The notes under the pieces were generated by a model, which saw nothing but the letters and a program-made list of their open reading frames with translations, was not told where the DNA came from and did not search any database. A stretch of DNA of 64,000 nt from assembly GCA_963733905.1 (NCBI GenBank), contig CAVTEU010000003.1:124001-188000 (forward strand), read 5' to 3'. The stretch is from DATADW01 sp963733905. GTDB lineage: Bacteria; Actinomycetota; Acidimicrobiia; Spongiisociales; DATADW01. This document shows, piece by piece, positions 36,148 to 45,117 of this stretch (its first letter is position 1; each line of letters starts with the position of its first letter). The position numbers and the translations under genes were made by a program.

Positions 36148-38443
36148 ATGGATCGCCCCACGGAGCGAATCGAACTCGAAGCCCTGATCGACCGCTGGGC
36201 GGCCGCCGGGGAGGGCGAACTGGTTCACATCGAGCGGTTCGCCGAGCGGGATCCGATCACCGCGCTCCCCGACCCTCCGCTACCTGGTGCCCTGGAGCAA
36301 CGGCTCAGAGAGCGTGGCATCGAGCGGCTCTACCGGCATCAGGTGGCGGGGATCCGGCGGATCCGTGAGGGCAGGCACACGGTCCTCGTCTCCGGCACCT
36401 CTTCGGGAAAGACGCTCACCTACCAGGTGCCGATCGTCGAGCGTGCCCTGGAGGATCCCCGTTCCACCGCCCTTCTCCTCTACCCCACCAAAGCGCTGGC
36501 GCAGGACCAGCTCGGATCGCTGCAGCGCTACCGGCTCCCCGGTGTGACCGCAGCCACCTACGACGGGGACACCCCCGACGAGCAGCGCCGCTGGGTGCGT
36601 CGCCATGCGACCGCGGTGCTGACCAACCCGGACATGCTCCACGTGGGGATCCTCCCCCACCATCAACGGTGGGCCGACTTCCTGGTGCGGCTCCGGTTCG
36701 TGGTGGTGGACGAGATGCACACGCTGCGCGGCGTATTCGGAAGCCACGTCGCCCATCTCCTCCGGCGGCTGCGGCGAATTGCCGCCCACTACGGGGCGCG
36801 GCCCACGTTCGTCTTCACCTCGGCGACGATCGGCAACCCGGGCGAGCTTGGCGCCCGACTCAGCGGTCTCGATGTCGAGGTGGTCGAAGGTGACGACTCG
36901 CCGCGTGGAGAGAAGATCGTGGCGCTGTGGAACCCCCCGCTGCTCGACATCGACACGGGGCGCCGCCGTAGCGCCCTCACCGACGCAACCAGCCTATTCG
37001 TGGACCTGGTGCGCGACAGTCATCACACGATCGTGTTCGCCCGCAGCCGCAAGGCGACCGAGTTGGTGTACCGGTGGTCGGCGGAGCGGCTCGGCGAACT
37101 GGCGGACAGAGTGGCCCCATACCGGGCCGGCTACCTGCCGGCCGACCGCCGCGCCGTGGAACAGAGGCTCTTCTCGGGCGAGCTCCTCGGTGTGACCGCC
37201 ACCAACGCCCTCGAACTAGGGATCGATGTCGGCTCGCTCGACGCCGCCATCGTCACCACCTTCCCCGGGACGATCGCCGCCTTCTGGCAGCAGGCAGGAC
37301 GGGCGGGCCGAACGCGGCAAAAATCGCTGGCAGTGCTCGTCGGGGGCGAGGATGCCCTCGATCAATGGTTCATGGCCAACCCGGGTGAGCTGTTCGCTCG
37401 TCCGCACGAGGCGGCCGTGGTCAACCCATCCAACCCGTTGATCACCGAGGCCCACACCGGCTGTGCCGCATACGAGCTTCCGTTGGGACTGGAGGATCGG
37501 GAGATACTCGGCGACCAGACCGAGGAAGCGGCAAACCGCCTCGTCCAAGCCGGTCATCTCCGTTTGCGCGACGACAAGCTGGTGTGGAGCCATCGCCAGG
37601 CGCCCGCGCCCACCGTGGACATCCGCTCCAGTGGGGGCCCGATATACACGATCTGGGACGCGGGGAGCGGCCGCCCCCTGGGCACCATCGAGGAAGGCCG
37701 GGCATTCCGTGACGCCCATCCCGGCGCCGTCTACCTCCATCAGGGAGATACCTACCTCGTGGGGGACCTCGACCTCACCGGTGAAGCAAGTGGTCGTCAG
37801 CCGAGCGAGCGTCGACTACTACACACAGCCGGGCGAGGAGAAGATGCTCGAGATCATCGACGAGGAGGCTGTCGCCTGGTCGGGTGCGCTACCCCATCGT
37901 CTCGGTCGGGTGAGCGTGGAGAGCCACGTCGTGGGCTATCAACGCAAGCGCATCGGTAGCGGCGAGGTCCTCGACCGGGTCCCTCTCGACCTGCCACCGG
38001 CGGTGTTCGAGACGCAGGCAGTGTGGTGGGTGGTGCCGCCCGAGATCCTCCAACTTGCTGGCGTCAGTGCCGCAGACACGCCCGGGACGCTCCACGCCGC
38101 CGAGCACGCTGCGATCGCCATGCTCCCGCTGTTCGCCATCTGTGACCGTTGGGACGTCGGTGGGCTTTCGACCACTTGGCACCCGGCGACAGGAAAGCCG
38201 ATGATCTTCATCTACGAGGCGTACCCGGGCGGAGCGGGTGTCTCGCCCATCGCCTTCGCAGCCGGCGAGAGTCACCTGGGCGCAACGGTGGAGGCGATCC
38301 GAGCTTGTCCCTGTTCATCGGGATGCCCATCGTGCATCCAGTCCCCCAAGTGCGGCAACTACAACGAACCGCTCTCCAAGGCCGGCGCCATTGCATTCCT
38401 CGATACCGCGCTCACCTCCGGATCGGGGCCACGGAAGCGCTGA
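36148..38443 (+). CDS. DEAD/DEAH-box helicase with DUF1998 cysteine cluster (MrfA/YprA-like)
   Basis: Superfamily 2 helicase of about 765 residues. The Q-motif region has LYRHQVAGIRRIREGRHTVL. Walker A is VSGTSSGKTLTYQVP, motif II VVVDEMHTLRGVFGSHV, motif III FTSATIGNPGEL, and motif VI FWQQAGRAGRTRQ. The C-terminal DUF1998 region carries the four-Cys cluster CPCSSGCPSCIQSPKCGN. Characterised relatives such as B. subtilis MrfA are 3'-5' DNA helicases in mitomycin repair. An extra G near 37783 breaks the frame after GDLDLT. Starts at 36124, 36127 or 36148 are possible; 36148 directly precedes the conserved part. Gene order resembles the Rv3649 neighbourhood. Confidence 0.9.
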
Positions 38444-38448
38444 GGACT

Positions 38449-38901
38449 TCAACCAAGGCATGCGGGTGACAGCTCGATCTGGAGCCCGCGCCTCCCACCG
38501 CTGACGAAGACCGTCTGATGTTGCTGGGCCGTTGAGTCGAGCAATACCGGCATCGTGCGGCGCTGGCCAAACGGGCTGATCCCGCCAACCACGTACCCGG
38601 TAAGTCGCTCGGCATCGCCGGGCTCCGCCATGCCGGCGCGCTTGCCACTGGTTGCGTGGGCAAGCGCCTTCAGGTCGAGCTGACCGGCCACGGGGACGAT
38701 CGCCACCACGGGAGACCCGTCGACCATCGCCACCAACGTCTTGAAGACCCGACCAGGATCGACCCCGAGCCGGGCGGCGACCATCTCGCCGTAGGTCGAT
38801 GCTGCGGCGCCTGGGTCATCCTCGAGCCGATAGGGATGAACCCGGTACTCGATGGCGGCCCGGTCGAGCGTCCGAGTCGCCGCGGTGACGTTGGCTGCCA
38901 C
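38449..38901 (-). CDS. YbaK/EbsC-type aminoacyl-tRNA deacylase
   Basis: 150-residue protein of the YbaK/ProX family, which clears mischarged tRNA such as Cys-tRNA(Pro). Conserved elements are RTLDRAAIEYRVHPY at the N-terminus, DPGRVFKTLVAMVDGSPVVA with the catalytic-region Lys, AIVPVAGQLDLKAL, and GYVVGGISPFGQRRTMPVLL with the GxxSPFG motif. The GTG at 38901 is chosen because family homology starts there; the open frame extends upstream into the pilus gene without family similarity. It is convergent with the helicase, 5 nt apart. Confidence 0.9.
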   Translation of the reverse strand: MAANVTAATRTLDRAAIEYRVHPYRLEDDPGAAASTYGEMVAARLGVDPGRVFKTLVAMVDGSPVVAIVPVAGQLDLKALAHATSGKRAGMAEPGDAERLTGYVVGGISPFGQRRTMPVLLDSTAQQHQTVFVSGGRRGLQIELSPACLG

Positions 38902-38923
38902 GGCGGGCGAGGATAGGTGGGCA

Positions 38924-39300
38924 TCAACAGTCTGACCGGGTCGAATTCGGCCCTCGACACTGCACTGACCTTGTGGGTGCCCAGCATCTCGATGGTCACC
39001 GTCACCTCCACCTCGACCACCCTCGATGACCAACTCGGGTCCGGCGAACAGACACAGCGGACCACCGTGGCCCCATGCTCCTTGGCGAGCCTCTCCGCCT
39101 CATCGGCCGGTGAGCCGGTGGCGCCGAAAGGGCGGAAGGTGACCGGGGCGGCGGCCAGCGCCGCGGCATCGGCGGCGGCAACCGCTCGGCCGCGCCCTGC
39201 CGAGACCACACCCCCGGCCGCCACCGCCGTACAGAGAAGTGCGAGCAGCACTTGCGATCACGGCGGCGATGACCGACACCGAACCCTCCTCGCCACTCAC
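38924..39300 (-). CDS. Tad-locus TadE/Rv3654c-like secreted protein
   Basis: Small pilus-locus protein of about 125 residues. The N-terminal hydrophobic helix is read as GSVSVIAAVIA joined, after removing one base near 39250, to LLALLCTAVAAGGVVSAGRG. RAVAAADAAALAAAP follows, matching the membrane-plus-Ala-rich pattern of the last gene in actinobacterial tad loci (compare Rv3654c). The body has two Cys (VVRCVCSPDPSW). The GTG start at 39300 overlaps the TadE stop. The 3' end needs a shift to reach the TGA at 38924; without it the frame reads into the YbaK-like gene. Confidence 0.7.
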
Positions 39301-39684
39301 CGCTCCACCCTCATCGCTGCTCGGGAACGGAGTTCCACCGAGATGCCGCCCAGGACCGGCCGGAGGAGTTGGTGAGTCGAGGAGACGATCACCTCGGCAA
39401 CGGATCCGACCTCGGCCGGTCTGCGCACCGTGACCCGGGTCACGAGCGGCGAGCGGAGGTGAGAGGGCAGCTCTCGCCGCCAAGGCAGCCTCGCTCGGGT
39501 CGGGGATGGTCGCCGCCACCCGGGCACCCTCACGCGCTGCCCCTGCCAGCTCGATCTGGGTTCGGGCCAGAGACACCACCTCGACAGAAGCAACGAGAAC
39601 CAGCATCACCACCGGCAGGACGAGAGCGAGTTCGACGGTTGCCGAGCCCACCTCAAGCCACCGGTGGTGACGCCGAACCGTCAT
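39297..39684 (-). CDS. TadE-family pilus assembly protein
   Basis: Minor pseudopilin-like protein of about 125 residues. The N-terminus GSATVELALVLPVVMLVLVA is the TadE motif, with Glu 5 after the processing-site Gly, and is followed by ARTQIELAGAAREGARVAA. After an extra base near 39470 it continues LVTRVTVRRPAEVGSVAEV and ends at 39297. The ATG at 39684 overlaps the Flp-type pilin stop, and its own stop overlaps the next gene (GTGA), so the run is tightly coupled. Confidence 0.82.
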
Positions 39685-39872
39685 CCCACGTAGCCGGTGA
39701 CCTGACGGGCGACGGCGTTGAAGAGCTGGCGGAACGCCCCGGTCCCTCCAACCCACGTGATCAACGCCAGGGCGATCCCGGCGGCGGCGATGATGACAAG
39801 CACGTACTCGACCGTGCTGGCACCTCGCTCGCCACCGAACCAGCGCAGCAACCAGCGCCAAATGCGCTCCAT
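39681..39872 (-). CDS. Flp-type/DUF4244-like prepilin
   Basis: 63-residue major pilin candidate. A short basic leader (MERIWRWLLRWFGGERG) precedes ASTVEYVLVIIAAAGIALAL, with the invariant Glu-Tyr pair and a hydrophobic helix that would form the pilus core. The prepilin peptidase should cut before the AST segment. The ATG at 39872 has a GGAGAAGG ribosome-binding site. It sits between tadC and tadE as in Mycobacterium Rv3656c. No prepilin peptidase gene is seen in the window. Confidence 0.85.
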   Translation of the reverse strand: MERIWRWLLRWFGGERGASTVEYVLVIIAAAGIALALITWVGGTGAFRQLFNAVARQVTGYVG

Positions 39873-39941
39873 TTCCTTCTCCTTTCTCCGGCACCAGCCG
39901 GGAGCCGGCGGCCGGCCGGCGACGGGGGGAAGCGCCAACTG

Positions 39942-40584
39942 TCAGGGGGCGGGGAGCACCGGACCGAGGAGCCCGTTGATCGCACCGATCACGGCCGGTC
40001 CCGCTGCGATGAGCACGAACCCGGGGAGAATCAGCAGGGCAAGAGGCACAACCAGCCGGACCGACAAGGTCCTTGCCTCGTGGACAGCCCGGGCTCGAGC
40101 CATCGCTCTCCGCTCGTCGAGGTGCGCGGTCACCGCAGGGATGAGCGCCGCTCCGGTGGTCTGCGCCCGGGCCAATGCGGTGGCCAACGGGCGCAACTCT
40201 CCGTCAACCTGGGTGAGGGCGGCGGCTAGTCCGGCACGCTTCGAGTGGCGGAGCACGTTCTCGACCGCGGCGCCAACCTGGCCACCCACCTCGGAACCGG
40301 CTCGCCGCAGGGCCGCTGATGGTGGGGAGCCCGGCGCTGAGACCCACCAGCATGGCGCGGGCAAGTCGGTCTGGATCGGTGCGGCGCTCCCGCCGCAATC
40401 GAGCCGCAGCCGCCCGCCGTCGCCATCGACCAAGAGCCCACACCAGCGCTGCGGCGGCACCACCCGCCGCCGGGTCGATCGCGGCCAGGGCCACCACGAC
40501 GGCCCACGGCTGCCAAGGCGACACGAACCGTCGAAGTACCAACCCGGCCACCACCCCGACGATCAGAGCCGCGGCCGGTCTCAT
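39942..40584 (-). CDS. tadC: Type II/IV secretion platform protein TadC
   Basis: T2SF-domain inner-membrane platform protein of about 210 residues. N-terminal helices (PAAALIVGVVAGLVLRRF, WAVVVALAAIDPAAGGAAA) are followed by RTDPDRLARAMLVGLSAGLP. After an extra G near 40318 it continues ALRRAGSEVGGQVGAAVEN and the C-terminal helices LVVPLALLILPGFVLIAAGP. The ATG at 40584 overlaps the tadB stop (ATGA). It assembles with TadB and the TadA ATPase. Confidence 0.83.
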
Positions 40585-41258
40585 CGCGACCCCCTGCGCA
40601 GCAGACCGACGACCCAGGCCGACCCGGTCGCCAACAAACCGACCCCGAGCGCCACCATCACCACCCCCGCTGTCCCGCCCGAGACCAGGTCGCCCAAGCG
40701 GCCCGTTGCAGCGGCAACTGCCAGAACCGCGAGCGGAATCCCGGCGACGATGGCGGCGGAGAGCCGCGCCTGAGCGGCGGCCGCATTCCTCTCCCCGGCC
40801 AACTCCGTTTCGTCACGGGCCATGGCCGCCAAAGAGTCGAAAACGGCTGCGGTCCGGCCGCCGGTGGCCGAGGCGATGCGCACCGCCTCCGCCGCCGCCT
40901 CCCCCTGCGTGGGGAGAGCGGCATGGAGCGCCACCGAAACCTTGTCCATCGGCTGTCCGGCAGTAGCAAGCCGGCAGGTGGTTCGCAGATCGAGGCTCGG
41001 GGAGCGGGCCGCGGCCGCCACCAGAGATGCCCGCAACCCATGGCCAGCACGCAACTCGGCGGCGAGAGCAGACAGGTAGGAAGCTTCCGGATCTCCGCTG
41101 ATCCCTTGGCTCCGCCGCGAAAACCCAGACCAGGCGGCCCACCCGGCGATCACCACCAAGGCGGGGAGTGGTGCAGCCATCGAGAACACCGTCACCAGGA
41201 CCACCGGGAGCGGCGCCGGTGAGAGCAGCAGCGCCACCGCGGCGAAGGCGATCAACAT
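40581..41258 (-). CDS. tadB: Secretion platform protein TadB
   Basis: 225-residue intact T2SF-domain protein. Two N-terminal helices (AVALLLSPAPLPVVLVTVF, LPALVVIAGWAAWSGF) precede SYLSALAAELRAGHGLRASL, the typical T2SF start. C-terminal helices are AIVAGIPLAVLAVAAATGRL and GVVMVALGVGLLATGSAW. It is slightly shorter than usual. It overlaps the tadA gene end and the tadC start, consistent with one polycistron. Confidence 0.88.
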   Translation of the reverse strand: MLIAFAAVALLLSPAPLPVVLVTVFSMAAPLPALVVIAGWAAWSGFSRRSQGISGDPEASYLSALAAELRAGHGLRASLVAAAARSPSLDLRTTCRLATAGQPMDKVSVALHAALPTQGEAAAEAVRIASATGGRTAAVFDSLAAMARDETELAGERNAAAAQARLSAAIVAGIPLAVLAVAAATGRLGDLVSGGTAGVVMVALGVGLLATGSAWVVGLLRRGSR

Positions 41259-42355
41259 CTCCAGCGCTCCACGCAGCCATCCGGCCCGACATCAGCTATC
41301 GACTGGATGCCCCGGAAGCCGTGGCGCCGGGCTACCTGGACCACGAAGATCGATACCACCGAGCAGTTGACGGCGGATGGCTTGCTCGCCCGCTCGCCGT
41401 TGCCCGGAGAGCGCCAATGTCTCCAACCGCCACAGGGCCTCTTCGGGGAGTTGGCGTGGACCGTGGACATCGAGCCGTCGTGACCGGTGTTGAGGGCGGA
41501 CACCAGATCCAGCGCCTCGGCTCCCCGCACCTCCCCGACGATGATCCGATCAGGTCGGAGCCGGAGTGCGGTTCGCACCAGATCTTGCAGAGTCACCGCT
41601 CCGGCACCCTCGGCGTTGGCGGGTCGTGCTTCGAGCCGGACGACGTGGCCGGCGAGCCGCAACTCGGCGGTGTCCTCCACGGCAACCACACGCTCGTCCG
41701 CCGGGATCTCGGTGGAAAGGACGTTGAGAAGGGTGGTCTTCCCGGCACCGGTGCCGCCGCTCACCACCAGGTTGCGCCGGTCGGCCACAGCCTGAGCGAG
41801 CAGTTGGGCACCTTCCTTGTCAACACCGCCACCGGCGACCAGAGCTTGCAAATCGGGGACGGCGGCGGTGAACCGGCGCACCGCCACCACAGGGCCATCC
41901 ACCGAAATGGGCGGGATGACGGCGTGGAGACGGCTGCCATCGGCGAGTCGGGCATCCACCGTTGGTGACGCCTGATCGAGCCTCAACCCGAGCGGCGCCA
42001 AGGTCCGCTCCACCGCGGCCACGACGGCATCGGGACCGGAGAAACGGATGACTGCCGGTTCCAACTCACCGCCCCGCTCGACCCATACGGTGCCGTCCCC
42101 GTTCACCAGTACATCGGTGACTTCGGCTTGTCGAAGGAGGCGCTCGATAGGTCCGAGGCCGACGAGTGCATCCACCACGTCTCGGACGGTCTCAGGAGGA
42201 GCGAGTGGCGCCTCCTCGGGGATGAGCCGCTCCAACTCGGCGATGATCGCCTCCTCCTGTAGCGGCACCGAGGACTCGACCACCCGATCGACCAGACGCT
42301 CGATCAGACCCATCGCGACCGCCATACCGGCTCCCACGCCCGGACCCACTTCCAA
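41252..42355 (-). CDS. tadA: Pilus assembly/secretion ATPase TadA (CpaF)
   Basis: Secretion ATPase of about 365 residues. VTDVLVNGDGTVWVERGGEL marks the N-terminal domain. The P-loop is LVVSGGTGAGKTTLLNVLS. The Asp box is VVAVEDTAEL. Walker B and the His box lie in IIVGEVRGAEALDLVSAL and HDGSMSTVHANSP. Indels near 41437 and 41400 scramble about 15 residues; the repaired segment reads EEALWRLETLALSG, and the end IFVVQVARRHGFRGIQSIAD is in frame. The start is uncertain: TTG 42355 overlaps the upstream gene, and an ATG at about 42313 (MGLIERLVDRVVESS) is more likely. Confidence 0.87.
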   Translation of the reverse strand: MEVGPGVGAGMAVAMGLIERLVDRVVESSVPLQEEAIIAELERLIPEEAPLAPPETVRDVVDALVGLGPIERLLRQAEVTDVLVNGDGTVWVERGGELEPAVIRFSGPDAVVAAVERTLAPLGLRLDQASPTVDARLADGSRLHAVIPPISVDGPVVAVRRFTAAVPDLQALVAGGGVDKEGAQLLAQAVADRRNLVVSGGTGAGKTTLLNVLSTEIPADERVVAVEDTAELRLAGHVVRLEARPANAEGAGAVTLQDLVRTALRLRPDRIIVGEVRGAEALDLVSALNTGHDGSMSTVHANSPKRPCGGWRHWRSPGNGERASKPSAVNCSVVSIFVVQVARRHGFRGIQSIADVGPDGCVERWRC

Positions 42356-42852
42356 CGCCTATCGACCACGCCCCGCAACAGCGAACCGACAACCGATGGT
42401 CCCGGTGGCGGCAACACCGGCCCCGGGCCGGGGATAGGGGTACGAAAACCGGTCCGCTGCCACACCGTTGGGCCCTGCGAAGTCGGTTGGAGGGCGCCGG
42501 GGAGCAACGGCACCACCGGAACCACCGGTACGTCCGGTGGCGGGGGTTGGTCGGGGGTTGCTCGGAGAACAACCGCGGGCCAGCCCGAGATGAGCGCATC
42601 GAGGACCTCGGCCGCCTCGTCGACGGTGACGCCACCGTTGCGGAGTACGGCGACCCCGCTCCTCGACGGGACCAACTCGTCTCGCCGAGGGTGGCGCCGG
42701 ACCAAGTCGGCGAGGGTCGACCCTTCGCCGTATGCCGGCCCAAATTGCTCGAGATCCACCACGAGCGCCGTTCCCGCCGACGCGGCCAGTCCGAGGGGAG
42801 CGATCGCAGACAGCAACAGATCGGTTGGACACCAAGTAGAAAGCGCAGCCAC
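42304..42852 (-). CDS. Hypothetical protein at the TadZ/Ssd position of the pilus locus
   Basis: 182-residue protein from GTG 42852. In related actinobacterial loci the gene before tadA encodes a septum-site/CpaE-like ATPase. Here the product is only half that length and no P-loop is visible. It has a hydrophobic stretch LLLSAIAPLGLAASAGTALV, an acidic segment VVDLEQFGPAYGEGSTLADL, and a Pro-rich middle (PPPPDVPVVPVVPLLPG). SGVAVLRNGGVTVDEAAEVL and DALISGWPAVVLRA may be a remnant Rossmann-like unit. It may be a reduced CpaE relative or an unrelated protein; frame errors could also hide part of it. Confidence 0.55.
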   Translation of the reverse strand: MAALSTWCPTDLLLSAIAPLGLAASAGTALVVDLEQFGPAYGEGSTLADLVRRHPRRDELVPSRSGVAVLRNGGVTVDEAAEVLDALISGWPAVVLRATPDQPPPPDVPVVPVVPLLPGALQPTSQGPTVWQRTGFRTPIPGPGPVLPPPGPSVVGSLLRGVVDRRWKWVRAWEPVWRSRWV

Positions 42853-42960
42853 CCGCCGAACGTATGTTCCGGAAGACGTCCTGCCAAGGTCTTGTCAAGC
42901 GGTTGAGTTTGTGGCATGAAGGGGGGTTGCAGAGGCGGAAGACGGAATCACTTTCTCCCA

Positions 42961-42989
42961 TTGACAAACGGGCGGGAAATGTCGAACAT
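42961..42989 (+). promoter_or_regulatory. Predicted promoter of the ArsR-like regulator
   Basis: A consensus -35 TTGACA at 42961-42966 is followed after 17 nt by GAACAT at 42984-42989. The ATG at 42996 comes 6 nt later without a ribosome-binding site, so the mRNA is probably leaderless. This lies in the gap between the divergent pilus locus and the regulator. Confidence 0.5.
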
Positions 42990-42995
42990 ACGGGA

Positions 42996-43604
42996 ATGCC
43001 CGACCGGTCAGTCGCTCTGGCTCCCGCAGTCGAATCGCAAGGGCTCGGAGCCCCGGACTACGAGCTCGCCGAGACACTGGATCTCGACGACGCCAGCCAG
43101 TTGAGGGCCCTGGCCGACGGCACCCGCCTCGCCATACTCGATCTCATCCTGGAGCGTGCCGCCACGACCACCGAGTTGGCGGGGACCCTCAACAAACCGA
43201 AGGGCACCGTCGGGTATCACCTCGAGGTACTCCTCGGCGCCGGGTTGGTCCGGGTGGTGCGCAGCAAGCGGGTTCGCGCCCTCGAGGCCCGGTACTACGG
43301 ACGCACGGCCCGCACCTTCGTGATCAAGAGCTTCGACAAGGGAGTAGTCGAGCCCGACTTCATGATGAGGACCGCCATCGCCGACATGGCCGCTGCCCGG
43401 GACCGCCTCCCCGACGAGGCCTACGAGGGTGCCATCCAGACGATGCGCTACGCCCGCATCGCCACCGAACGGCTCGAGGAGTACAGGGCACGTCTCGACC
43501 AACTCGCCGCCGAGTTCACCGCCGAGAGCCGCGTAGGCGACGTGGTCTGGGGGCTGGTCCTGGCGCTCTTCCCAACGGTGCGTCCCCACCTCCCCAGCCG
43601 ATGA
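42996..43604 (+). CDS. ArsR-like winged-helix transcriptional regulator
   Basis: 202-residue cytosolic regulator, intact. The HTH region has LRALADGTRLAILDLILERA, then TTTELAGTLNKPKGTVGYHL, the recognition helix of the HTH-20/ArsR type, followed by a wing (LVRVVRSKRVRALEARYYG). The C-terminal half is helical and may sense a ligand or dimerise. No Cys metal site is seen. ATG 42996 is chosen over upstream starts because of the promoter just before it. The MFS gene 71 nt downstream on the same strand is a likely target. Confidence 0.88.
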   Translation: MPDRSVALAPAVESQGLGAPDYELAETLDLDDASQLRALADGTRLAILDLILERAATTTELAGTLNKPKGTVGYHLEVLLGAGLVRVVRSKRVRALEARYYGRTARTFVIKSFDKGVVEPDFMMRTAIADMAAARDRLPDEAYEGAIQTMRYARIATERLEEYRARLDQLAAEFTAESRVGDVVWGLVLALFPTVRPHLPSR

Positions 43605-43611
43605 TGAACCA

Positions 43612-43660
43612 CTTTGGCGTCACTTCGCGTCCCATGACCGCGTTTCCTGACGCCAAAACC
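43612..43660. repeat. Palindromic intergenic element, copy B
   Basis: Arms CTTTGGCGTCA and TGACGCCAAAAC enclose the core ATGACCGCG. The element is the reverse complement of copy A at 36072-36120, with about six differences. It fills most of the gap between the ArsR-like gene and the MFS gene. Confidence 0.8.
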
Positions 43661-43674
43661 GTTCTGGGCGCCCG

Positions 43675-45013
43675 ATGACCGAGCGAGGTCCCGTCAAGCG
43701 CTCGCTCGGAGCCGGATATTGGAAGCTGTGGTCGGCATCGGTCATCACCAACCTGGGAGACGGCATGAGCATCGTCGCCTATCCCTGGCTGGCGTCGGCG
43801 GTGACCCGCGACCCGGTTCACATCGCGCTCATCGGAGTCGCCACCAGGCTGCCATGGCTGCTCTTCAGCCTTCCCGCAGGGGTGATCACCGACCGGGTCG
43901 ACCGGCGCCGTCTGATAGCCGTCATGGACTGGTTCCGCGCCGCGCTGACGCTGGCGGTTGCGGTGGCGGTGCTCCTCGGGCAATCGGTCATCCCCGACCC
44001 GATCGACGTCGCCGCCGGGACCGCCGACCCGCCGGCGGTCGCCGGGCTCTACCTGGCACTCCTCTATATCAGCGCCCTGCTCCTCGGGTCGGCCGAGGTG
44101 CTTCGGGACAACGCGGCGCAGACGCTGATGCCGGCTCTGGTCGACGCCGAGGATCTGGAGAAGGCCAATGGGAGGCTCTGGGGGGCCGAGATGGTGGCCA
44201 ATTCCTTCGTGGGGACACCACTTGGCGGGGTCCTCGCCGGGATCGCCCTATCGCTGCCCTTCTTCGTCGATGCCGGCTCGTTCGCCATCGCCGCCGGATT
44301 GGTTTTCGCCATCGGTGGCAGCTTCCGGGCGGTCGGAACCGAGGCTCGCGCCGGGATGCGGGCCGAGTTGGCCGAAGGGCTCCGCTGGTTGTGGCGGCAT
44401 GTCCTGCTCCGCAACCTGGCCGTGTTCCTCGGCCTGGCGAACGCCCTCAACACGATGGCGTTCGCCACCTACGTCCTCTTCGCCCAGGAGAGCCTCGGGC
44501 TCGATGCCGGCGGCTTCGGATTGCTCCTCACCAGCGGCGCCGTAGGTGGAGTCATCGGGAGCTTGGCGGCATCCCGGGTGAGCCGCCGGCTCGGACCTGG
44601 TGTCTCGCTCTTCGTCGCCCTCGGGGGGAGTGCGTTGGGATACGTGCTCGTCGCCGTCACCGACCAGGCCTGGGTGGTGTGGCTCGTGCTGGCCGTGGAG
44701 ACCTTCCTCGTCATGGTTTGGAACGTGATCACGGTGTCACTTCGTCAGACGATCATCCCGGACCGCCTCCTCGGCAGGGTGAACAGCGTCTACCGGTTCT
44801 TCGGGTGGGGAATGATGCCTCTCGGAGCGGCCGCCGGCGGCGCCGTGGTGTGGTTCGCCGAGATGATGGGTTTGGGAAGAGATTCCGCCCTGCGCGCCCC
44901 CTTCTGGGTGGCCGCGGCGAGGTTACGCCCTCCTTTTCCTGGCGGCGCTCCCCCGCCTGGGAACCGAGAAGATCGAGCAGGCCCGAAGCGAAGCTGCCGA
45001 TCAACCGACCTAG
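43675..45013 (+). CDS. MFS transporter (MFS-3/efflux-like)
   Basis: About 445-residue carrier with about 12 helices. SLGAGYWKLWSASVITNLGD is the typical MFS-3 opening and motif A is GVITDRVDRRRLIAVMD. NAAQTLMPALVDAEDLEKAN is a family hallmark. The second half has QTIIPDRLLGRVNSVYRFFG. An extra A near 44922 breaks the last 30 residues; the repaired end is AAGYALLFLAALPRLGTEK, with the stop TAG at 45011-45013. It probably exports a hydrophobic compound under control of the preceding regulator. Confidence 0.87.
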
Positions 45014-45045
45014 CCCAGCACTGTTCCTCTCGGGAACGCGCCAGC

Positions 45046-45067
45046 CTACCACCTATCACCTCATCAC
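45046..45067. repeat. Degenerate heptanucleotide repeat (CTACCAC/CTATCAC)
   Basis: CTACCAC, CTATCAC and CTCATCAC follow each other in the gap before the macro-domain gene. The unit is the same as the cleaner repeat at 54892-54912. Confidence 0.55.
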
Positions 45068-45068
45068 G

Positions 45069-45089
45069 GGTGATCACGGAGTGATCACC
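45069..45089. promoter_or_regulatory. Operator-like perfect palindrome upstream of the macro-domain gene
   Basis: Perfect 9-bp arms GGTGATCAC and GTGATCACC surround a 3-nt spacer. It overlaps the expected -35 position of a promoter whose -10-like box TACCCT (45104-45109) lies 8 nt before the GTG start at 45118. The symmetry and position suggest a repressor site; the regulator is unknown. Confidence 0.5.
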
Positions 45090-45117
45090 TCCTTCTGTCC
45101 GTCTACCCTGCGCGCCC

